A DNA stretch of 11,373 bases from an uncultured Clostridia bacterium. Its GTDB lineage: Bacteria; Bacillota; Clostridia; Christensenellales; UBA1242. The notes beneath the pieces are model-generated. The model made no database searches and had not been told where the DNA came from. It worked only from the letters and a program-made list of their open reading frames with translations. Below are positions 6,930 through 11,373 of the stretch, piece by piece (within the stretch, counting starts at the first letter, position 1; every line of letters starts with the position of its first letter). The stretch is taken from assembly GCA_934725745.1 (NCBI GenBank), contig CAKVCH010000006.1, forward strand, positions 1-11,373, given 5' to 3'. A program made the position numbers and the translations under genes.

Positions 6930-7092
6930 ACAGCCTGGGGCATTTATAAGATTATAAATTGTAATAGAAAGAAATTTAAAAAAAATATGGCAACCCTTGG
7001 TTTTTTAGAATTGATTTGACATTTTCTATCTGTCGAATAATTGTTTTTTAATTTATTGTGATTTGGTTAAGTTAAAGACTAATTTAGTCAAA
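6930..7092. other. Gene-free AT-rich stretch between tRNA region and acyltransferase gene
   Basis: No convincing coding region on either strand. It holds a TTGACA (7016-7021) with only poor -10 matches (TAATTG at 7038-7043, 16-nt spacing) and a small palindrome GACTAATTTAGTC (7077-7089). Together with the terminator at 7093-7121 a short RNA could be made, but evidence is thin. Confidence 0.4.
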
Positions 7093-7121
7093 AAAAAGGC
7101 GACTTGTTGAGTCGTCTTTTT
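7093..7121. terminator. Bidirectional intrinsic terminator after the acyltransferase gene
   Basis: AAAAAGGCGACT (7093-7104) pairs with AGTCGTCTTTTT (7110-7121), loop TGTTG, one G-T wobble. On the minus strand it lies 30 nt past the acyltransferase stop and is followed by a T run (the A7090-7097 tract). It would also stop rightward transcription. Confidence 0.85.
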
Positions 7122-7150
7122 GCTTGAAAAAAGATAAAGAGTGGGAATGT

Positions 7151-7999
7151 TTATTCTTTTGAGTTGCATAGGTAGGTGAGTTTTTGATTGTAAGTTGTTT
7201 CGTAGCAAGTTTTCCACAATTCGTAGTTTTTGTCAGCCATTAGTTTTGCATTTTCTTTTTCGGATAAGTTGCTGTCGCCATAAATTGCGGGGAAAATGTG
7301 TAAAGTATATTTTTGGTAGAATGAACCGTCAGGCGCGCGTTTATCGCTATTTTCCATTGTTAAAAAGCAAGGAAGAACTGGCGCGTTTGAACTTACGGCG
7401 AATCTAAACGCTCCTGGTTTGAAAGGCCTTGGCTTTTTATAATTCCACCACATTGCTTGTTCTGGGTAGATAAGCACCTTTTCATTTTGTTTTAAAAGCG
7501 TGTCCATAGCGGTCATAAATTTTTTCATTGTATCGCGATTGGATGATAGTGGAAGAGTATTGCAATGCCTAAAAAGTTTTCCAAAAAAGCCTGGAAATGA
7601 AGTGTAATTTGCTTCCTTTATGACTTTCCAAAGGTGTTTGCGTCCTAAACTCTTTTGAATAACCTTAAAAATAATATAATTGTCATAAATATTGCAGTGA
7701 TTGCAAGTAATGATGACTCCTTTATCTTGTACTGCTAGATAATTTTCAAAGCCCTTAACTTCTTTTATAATAAGGTTGCCTTTTTTTATTTCCTTGTCAA
7801 AATATCTGACTGCGAGTTTGTTTGAAAAATAAGTTGCAATTCTATTTTTTAGTTTTTTATTCAAATAGTCAATTTCGTTTGGCTTAATAGGACGACCTGG
7901 GACATCGTCTTCCACATCGTCATTGAAACGACCTTCTTTTTCAAAAAGTTCAATATTTTGTAAAACCTTTTGTCTATCTAAGGATAATTCTTCGTTCAT
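7151..7999 (-). CDS. PlsC-like 1-acylglycerol-3-phosphate acyltransferase family protein
   Basis: A 282-aa protein of the PlsC/LPLAT superfamily, which transfers acyl groups to lysophosphatidic acid or related acceptors at the membrane. Motif I is NHCNIYD, giving the His101-x4-Asp106 catalytic pair. Motif II resembles SSNRDTMKKF (152-161). Motif III is YPEQAMWW (178-185), with PEQ in place of the usual EGT. A fourth conserved stretch is FKPGAFRFAVSSNAPVLPCF (193-212). The first ~75 residues are charged, with no obvious transmembrane helix, so membrane attachment may be peripheral. The acceptor is uncertain; it could be glycerolipid synthesis or remodelling of another lipid. The start ATG 7999 has a strong SD, AGGAG at 8009-8005, 5 nt away. 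The gene is divergent from hisS and ends at a bidirectional terminator. Confidence 0.85.
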   Translation of the reverse strand: MNEELSLDRQKVLQNIELFEKEGRFNDDVEDDVPGRPIKPNEIDYLNKKLKNRIATYFSNKLAVRYFDKEIKKGNLIIKEVKGFENYLAVQDKGVIITCNHCNIYDNYIIFKVIQKSLGRKHLWKVIKEANYTSFPGFFGKLFRHCNTLPLSSNRDTMKKFMTAMDTLLKQNEKVLIYPEQAMWWNYKKPRPFKPGAFRFAVSSNAPVLPCFLTMENSDKRAPDGSFYQKYTLHIFPAIYGDSNLSEKENAKLMADKNYELWKTCYETTYNQKLTYLCNSKE

Positions 8000-8027
8000 A
8001 ATTTCTCCTTTATATTTTTGAGTCTAT

Positions 8028-8064
8028 AAAAAGGTGTTTTAATTGTTGAAAGAGCCACCTTTTT
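8028..8064. repeat. 9-bp inverted repeat in the acyltransferase/hisS divergent region
   Basis: AAAAAGGTG (8028-8036) pairs perfectly with CACCTTTTT (8056-8064) across a 19-nt loop. It lies 29 nt upstream of the acyltransferase start and well upstream of the hisS promoter. It could be an operator or a leader hairpin in the acyltransferase mRNA. It lacks T-box hallmarks. Confidence 0.4.
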
Positions 8065-8144
8065 ATTATCTTCAAAAAAACTCATTTATTGTATCTTTTT
8101 GCATAAAAGTTCACGCGTTTTCTTTATTACTTTAACATATTTAG

Positions 8145-8173
8145 TTGAAAATAAGCAAGTATTATGGTAAAAT
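8145..8173 (+). promoter_or_regulatory. Promoter of hisS (extended -10)
   Basis: TTGAAA (8145-8150), 17-nt spacer, TAAAAT (8168-8173) preceded by TGG (8165-8167), an extended -10. The transcript would start near 8180, leaving a ~26-nt leader with AAAGGAA (8194-8200) as SD. That leader is too short for a T-box. Confidence 0.72.
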
Positions 8174-8205
8174 ACTTAGAAAGTTAAAAGAAAAAAGGAA
8201 CGAAA

Positions 8206-9441
8206 ATGAAGACATCAACTCTTAAAGGAATGTATGATTATGTGCCAAAGGAAGCAAAAATAAGAGATTATTTGCAAGGGAAAATAATGGACGTTTACAC
8301 TTCGCAGGGGTTTAACAGAATATATACGCCTATTGTGGAAGATATTGAAAATCTCGAAAAAAGCGATGGGGGCGAAAACCTTAATCTTATTTTTAAGATT
8401 TTAAAGCGCGGTGAAAAGTTTGAAAAAGCGGTTGAAAATAGAGATTTTGGCAATTTATGTGATATGGGGCTTAGGTATGACTTAACTTTGCCACTTTCTC
8501 GTTTTTTTGCCGAACATAGAAATGATTTAAGTCTTCCTTTTAAATGTATTCAATGCGATAGGGTTTATAGGGCGGAACGACCACAAAAGGGAAGAAATAG
8601 GGAGTTCGTTCAGTGTGATATTGATATTATTGGTTCAAAAAGTAGCGATTGTGAAATAGAACTTATTGATACAACTTCGCGCGCGCTTCTTTCGCTTGGG
8701 CTTAATGATTTTACAATAAAAATAAATCATCGCGGATTACTTAAAAAATTACTTATCGAAATGGGCTTTTGTGAACAAAATGTGGATAGCGTGTGTATAA
8801 CTTTCGACAAATTAGACAAAATTGGTTGTGACGGAGTTGGAAACGAACTTTTGGAAAAGGGATTCAACGAGATCGCTACTCAAAAATTTATGAATTTACT
8901 AAACGACCTGCCACTAAGTCTTGAAAAGATTGAAAATATTGTTGGAAGTTGTGAAGAAATTGATAATTTAAAGGAAATAATCGCAGGTGTAACTGCGCTA
9001 AGTGGCGGAAAATACAAAATTGAGTTTGATTTAAGTTTGGTGCGTGGGCAAAGTTACTACACGGGAGCGGTTTTTGAAATTAAAAGCAATGAATTTTCGT
9101 CGTCTGTAGGTGGTGGCGGAAGATACGACAACTTAATCGGAAAATTTATAGGTGAAAGCGTGCCTGCGGTTGGTTTTTCAATTGGATTTGAAAGGATTTA
9201 TTCGATTTTGTCTCAAAAACAAATAAAGACGGGCAGAAATAAGTTGGCAATTGTTTATGATGAAGGGAAATTTGTTGAATGCCAAAAATTTGCCTTGACA
9301 TTGCAAAAGGATTTTGATACGGCGCTTTTTGTGAGACCAAAGAAGTTAGGAAAAATGCTTGATAAACTTGAATGGGAAGGTTATTATGGCTTTGTTGTGT
9401 TTGGAGAGAATGATATAAAGCCTTTTAAGGTGGCGAAATAG
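8206..9441 (+). CDS. hisS: Histidine--tRNA ligase (HisRS)
   Basis: Class II synthetase that charges tRNA-His in the cytosol; 411 aa, slightly shorter than the usual ~420-430. Motif 1 lies around residues 35-50 (GFNRIYTPIVED). Motif 2 is RAERPQKGRNREFVQ (122-136). The histidine-binding HisA motif is LVRGQSYYTGAVFE (278-291). Motif 3 comprises GGGGRYD (302-308) and GFSIGFER (323-330). These active-site elements separate it from the regulatory paralogue HisZ, which lacks aminoacylation. The C-terminal anticodon-binding domain starts near 345 and stops soon after FVVFGENDIK, where homologues usually run about 15-20 residues further. The SD is AAAGGAA (8194-8200), 5 nt before the ATG. The RpiB-like gene follows after 51 nt with its own SD and no clear terminator between, so co-transcription is likely. 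Confidence 0.95.
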   Translation: MKTSTLKGMYDYVPKEAKIRDYLQGKIMDVYTSQGFNRIYTPIVEDIENLEKSDGGENLNLIFKILKRGEKFEKAVENRDFGNLCDMGLRYDLTLPLSRFFAEHRNDLSLPFKCIQCDRVYRAERPQKGRNREFVQCDIDIIGSKSSDCEIELIDTTSRALLSLGLNDFTIKINHRGLLKKLLIEMGFCEQNVDSVCITFDKLDKIGCDGVGNELLEKGFNEIATQKFMNLLNDLPLSLEKIENIVGSCEEIDNLKEIIAGVTALSGGKYKIEFDLSLVRGQSYYTGAVFEIKSNEFSSSVGGGGRYDNLIGKFIGESVPAVGFSIGFERIYSILSQKQIKTGRNKLAIVYDEGKFVECQKFALTLQKDFDTALFVRPKKLGKMLDKLEWEGYYGFVVFGENDIKPFKVAK

Positions 9442-9492
9442 TTTTAACTGCTAGGACAAGTTTTAAATTTATGTAAAAAGGGAAAGTGTAAA

Positions 9493-9927
9493 ATGATTGT
9501 TTTACTTTGTGACCACGCGGGATTTGAATTAAAAGAATATTTAAAAAATAGACTTGTTAAAGAAAACTACGACATTGTTGATGTCGGGGCGTGTGAACTT
9601 GACGAAAGTGACGACTTTTCGACCTATGTCGGAATTGTGCGAAGAACTATTGACACCTTCAACACGGAGAATAAAATTATTGCAGTCTGCGGGTCTGGTG
9701 TCGGGATGTGTATTGGACTTAATAAAATTAAAGGCGTGAGATGTGTCGTTGGGCACAGCGTGAGCGAAGTCGAAATGGCGAGACTTCATAATGATGTTAA
9801 CACGCTTGCACTTGGCGGGCGAGTAACTGGAAAAATGGTCGCATATAAAATGGTGAAGACATTTTTAGAAACAAAAAGTCTTGGTGGAAAGTACGCGAGA
9901 AGAATGAGTGATATTGAAATTAAATAA
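9493..9927 (+). CDS. rpiB: RpiB/LacAB-family sugar-phosphate isomerase (ribose-5-phosphate isomerase B type)
   Basis: A 144-aa cytosolic isomerase of the RpiB/LacA/LacB family, matching the usual ~145-150 aa. RpiB interconverts ribose 5-phosphate and ribulose 5-phosphate in the pentose phosphate pathway. Diagnostic residues: CDHAGFELK (6-14; Asp7, His8), CGSGVGMCIGLNKIKGVR (66-83; catalytic-base Cys66, Ser68 in the anion hole), LHNDVNTLALGGR (98-110; His99 for ring opening, Asn100) and a C-terminal ARR (135-137) for phosphate binding. The usual DYPxYA near residue 40 reads DDFSTYV, a divergence that could touch substrate choice. Other pentose or hexose phosphates (allose or galactose 6-phosphate) remain possible. 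The ATG 9493 follows an AGGGAAAG SD (9479-9486) and lies 51 nt after hisS, probably in one transcript. Confidence 0.85.
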   Translation: MIVLLCDHAGFELKEYLKNRLVKENYDIVDVGACELDESDDFSTYVGIVRRTIDTFNTENKIIAVCGSGVGMCIGLNKIKGVRCVVGHSVSEVEMARLHNDVNTLALGGRVTGKMVAYKMVKTFLETKSLGGKYARRMSDIEIK

Positions 9928-9984
9928 AAAAGATTTTAAAGGTTTAATGAATTTAAATTTGGACTTTTAAAAAAATCAGAAAAG

Positions 9985-10098
9985 ATAAAAGGTGGGGGAG
10001 AACGGACAAAGGACGCGAGAAACGCGTCCTTTTCCTTTCTTCGCCAAATTTTTGGCGAAGAAAGGGGCGTGACTTAAAAGTCACGCCGTCCGTTCTCC
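9985..10098 (+). repeat. Four-way-junction palindromic element, copy 2
   Basis: ATAAAAGG (9985-9992) and 4 nt precede an 11-bp perfect outer stem, GGAGAACGGAC (9997-10007) with GTCCGTTCTCC (10088-10098). Inside are three perfect hairpins: AAAGGACGCG/CGCGTCCTTT (10008-10017, 10023-10032; loop AGAAA), CCTTTCTTCGCC/GGCGAAGAAAGG (10034-10045, 10054-10065; loop 8 nt) and GGCGTGAC/GTCACGCC (10066-10073, 10080-10087; loop TTAAAA). Only T10033 is unpaired between helices. The order, the 12-bp middle hairpin and the upstream ATAAAAGG-N4 are the same as in the copy at 3401-3508. This copy sits between convergent gene ends and could also block transcription from either side. Confidence 0.85.
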
Positions 10099-10116
10099 GT
10101 AGGTATAAAAACTAAT

Positions 10117-10788
10117 TTAATTTTTTTGCAAAATTTCGCCAGTTTTAACATCAATTAAATTTGCAACAATATCGCCATTTCTTGTTACGCACAAAACATA
10201 ATAATAAATATTTGACATATCTTTTTTATCGCGGACCAATTTTATATAGATTTCGCCTTCAAAAGAGCCGTTTATGTTAAATGTTTTTAATCTTTCCTTG
10301 TTTTTGTGGGTAAAAATATCAAGTGCTTTGTTATAGTCAACGTTCCAATCTTTTGACAGACAGACAAGAGAAATCTTTTCTCCGCCATATTCAAGCTCCA
10401 AATTGTCGTCTTTTGAAACTGTTTTGCAAATATCGAAAACAAGGGTGTTGTCAAAAGGATTGACTTCAAATTCTCCGTCAATTTTTTCGTTACCAATGTT
10501 TAGTGTGAACTTTTTTTGAGATAAATCATCCGTTTTAACAACAATTACTCCAAAATCAACAAGTGGCGACTTTATGCCGTCAGCAACGAAGTCTTTTTCG
10601 CGCTTGCCGTCGGTGAAAGTTGCTGAAAAATTTTCGCCGATTCCCATAAAAAAGTTTTGTCTGTACTCGCTGACATTTTGGCTGATGTTTTCTTCGACAC
10701 TTGTGCCACATCCAACAAGCGAAATAATGCACAAAATTGCACATAAAACGACTGTATATATCTTAATTAGTTTATATAAATGTTTCAT
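10117..10788 (-). CDS. Putative lipoprotein of unknown function
   Basis: A 223-aa secreted lipoprotein. The N-terminus is a classic type II signal peptide: basic MKHLYKLIK, a hydrophobic core (about 10-23) and lipobox LVGC with Cys27 as the lipidated residue, so the mature protein would be anchored on the outer face of the membrane. The mature part is mainly beta-type in composition, with KIDGEFEVNPFDNTLVF and a C-terminal NGDIVANLIDVKTGEILQ that resembles repeat units seen in many extracytoplasmic folds. I assign no family. It is a candidate substrate for the Lgt-family enzyme earlier in the window. No SD precedes ATG 10788; a TATACA lies 6 nt upstream, suggesting leaderless initiation. Its 3' end lies 18 nt from the second palindromic element. 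Confidence 0.82.
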   Translation of the reverse strand: MKHLYKLIKIYTVVLCAILCIISLVGCGTSVEENISQNVSEYRQNFFMGIGENFSATFTDGKREKDFVADGIKSPLVDFGVIVVKTDDLSQKKFTLNIGNEKIDGEFEVNPFDNTLVFDICKTVSKDDNLELEYGGEKISLVCLSKDWNVDYNKALDIFTHKNKERLKTFNINGSFEGEIYIKLVRDKKDMSNIYYYVLCVTRNGDIVANLIDVKTGEILQKN

Positions 10789-10794
10789 AACATA

Positions 10795-10823
10795 TGTATA
10801 TGGCTAGTCGTAACCAAAAAGAA
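10795..10823 (-). promoter_or_regulatory. Possible promoter of the lipoprotein gene
   Basis: On the minus strand: TTCTTT (10823-10818), 17-nt spacer, TATACA (10800-10795), then 6 nt to ATG 10788. The -35 is poor; the case rests on the -10 spacing and the missing SD. Confidence 0.4.
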
Positions 10824-10901
10824 GTGAATATTTTTTTGGCGTGATTTTAAAAAAACGACTTGATAACTAATAGAAGTAAATGTGTGGTAGTATTAGGAAT
10901 G

Positions 10902-10947
10902 GTTACTTTTATGCCAAAAGGAGCAAAATATGTTACTTTTGTTTTGA
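10902..10947 (+). promoter_or_regulatory. Possible hflX leader: strong SD with a 5-codon ORF, plus direct repeat
   Basis: AAAAGGAG (10916-10923) lies 6 nt before ATG 10930, which opens the tiny frame MLLLF ending at TGA 10945-10947. GTTACTTTT occurs twice, at 10902-10910 and 10932-10940, 30 nt apart. A further 15-codon frame starts at ATG 10911. This SD is the best-placed one upstream of hflX yet does not serve hflX itself. A leader peptide or a chance match are both possible. Confidence 0.3.
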
Positions 10948-10972
10948 ATTTAAGGTAAAAATGTGGTAAAAT
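10944..10972 (+). promoter_or_regulatory. Promoter abutting the hflX start codon
   Basis: TTGAAT (10944-10949), 17-nt spacer, TAAAAT (10967-10972) preceded by TGG (10964-10966), an extended -10. Seven bases later comes ATG 10980, so the message would be leaderless. Confidence 0.6.
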
Positions 10973-10979
10973 TATATAT

Positions 10980-11373
10980 ATGAAGAAAAAAATGTATGAA
11001 TCGGAAAAAGAAAAGGAAAAAGCGATAATTGTAGGCGTCGCGATAAATCGTTCAAAAAACGATTTTCAAAGGGAACTTGAAGAGCTTGAAAGTTTGTGCT
11101 ATACGGCGGGGCTTGATGTTGTTGGACAGACCTTTCAAAATATAAAGGAAGAAACCGCTTCAACACTTTTAGGGTCGGGAAAGGTTGAAGAAATTAGGGG
11201 ACTTGTTAAAGAACTTGGCGCCGATGTTGTTGTCGTCGATTATGAACTTACAGGGTCACAAATTTCAAACATTTCAGACATTGTGGACGCAAAAGTCATT
11301 GATAGGTCGATGCTTATTCTCGACATATTTGCAAAACGAGCGACTTCAAGCGAAGGACGACTTCAAGTAAAAC
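10980..11373 (+). CDS. hflX: GTPase HflX, N-terminal part
   Basis: The first 131 codons of a ribosome-associated GTPase; the frame runs off the right edge, so the G domain is not seen. HflX binds the 50S subunit and splits stalled ribosomes under stress. The visible part is the HflX N-terminal domain: IIVGVAINRS near residue 16, a helical stretch, LLGSGKVEEIRGLVKELGAD (~63-82), VVVDYELTGSQISNIS and VIDRSMLILDIFAKRATSSEGRLQVK, matching the conserved 'GxGKxEEI', 'ELSPxQxRNLE' and 'VIDRTxLILDIFAxRAxTxEGxLQVE' pattern. ATG 10980 has no SD and sits 7 nt after a -10 box; ATG 10992 is an alternative, also without SD. Confidence 0.93.
   Translation, partial: MKKKMYESEKEKEKAIIVGVAINRSKNDFQRELEELESLCYTAGLDVVGQTFQNIKEETASTLLGSGKVEEIRGLVKELGADVVVVDYELTGSQISNISDIVDAKVIDRSMLILDIFAKRATSSEGRLQVK

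Noticed and set aside
8000..8205. T-box leader upstream of hisS
   Set aside because: No conserved T-box AGGGTGG-type antiterminator sequence; the promoter lies only ~33 nt before the start codon.
8206..9441. HisZ regulatory paralogue instead of HisRS
   Set aside because: Motif 2, the HisA motif LVRGQSYYTG and a C-terminal anticodon-binding region are all present.
10911..10958. 15-codon ORF (MPKGAK...) as a gene
   Set aside because: Poor SD spacing and overlap with the hflX promoter; only the shorter frame at 10930 has a strong SD, and it is kept as a tentative leader.

Overview
The window is AT-rich DNA from a low-GC Bacillota-like bacterium, probably an uncultured Clostridia-type lineage. 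The evidence is a DivIVA-type coiled-coil protein, a Clostridia-style 'GCCYG' variant of the Lgt family, an M3B oligoendopeptidase F, an ArsP_2-like permease, an AAGGAGA Shine-Dalgarno (SD) at one gene, and consensus TTGACA/TATAAT promoters. No taxonomic marker is decisive. Most of it is ordinary chromosomal housekeeping DNA with no phage, IS or CRISPR signal.

Layout. Positions 3-266 are the C-terminus of a TrmA/RlmD-type rRNA uracil methyltransferase. A two-gene unit follows: an Lgt-family protein and, overlapping it by 8 nt, a DivIVA-like protein, closed by a strong bidirectional terminator near 2190. An unrecognised ~336-aa protein runs leftward (2335-3345) and diverges from an ArsP_2-like metal-efflux permease (3614-4624). 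Next come oligoendopeptidase F (4780-6564) and a tRNA-Asn(GTT) with its own consensus promoter and terminator (6692-6858). A ~320-nt gene-free stretch rich in hairpins leads to a PlsC-like acyltransferase on the minus strand (7151-7999). This diverges from hisS and an RpiB-type isomerase gene. A minus-strand lipoprotein (10117-10788) and the start of hflX (10980 to the window end) complete the window.

The genes do not form one pathway. Loose links: the Lgt-family protein could lipidate proteins such as the lipoprotein at 10117-10788 if it is a true Lgt, and the methyltransferase, tRNA-Asn, HisRS and HflX all serve translation.

Two features stand out. First, two intergenic elements (3401-3508 and 9985-10098) share one architecture despite largely different sequences: ATAAAAGG, 4 nt, an 11-bp perfect outer stem, and inside it three consecutive perfect hairpins, the middle one 12 bp in both. 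This predicts a four-way junction or cloverleaf, with arms that have changed in a base-pair-preserving way. Second, up to five genes (Lgt-family gene, the unknown gene, the permease, the lipoprotein, hflX) have a -10 hexamer ending only 6-7 nt before an ATG, and four of them lack an SD. This suggests leaderless mRNAs beside SD-led genes such as the acyltransferase, hisS and pepF.
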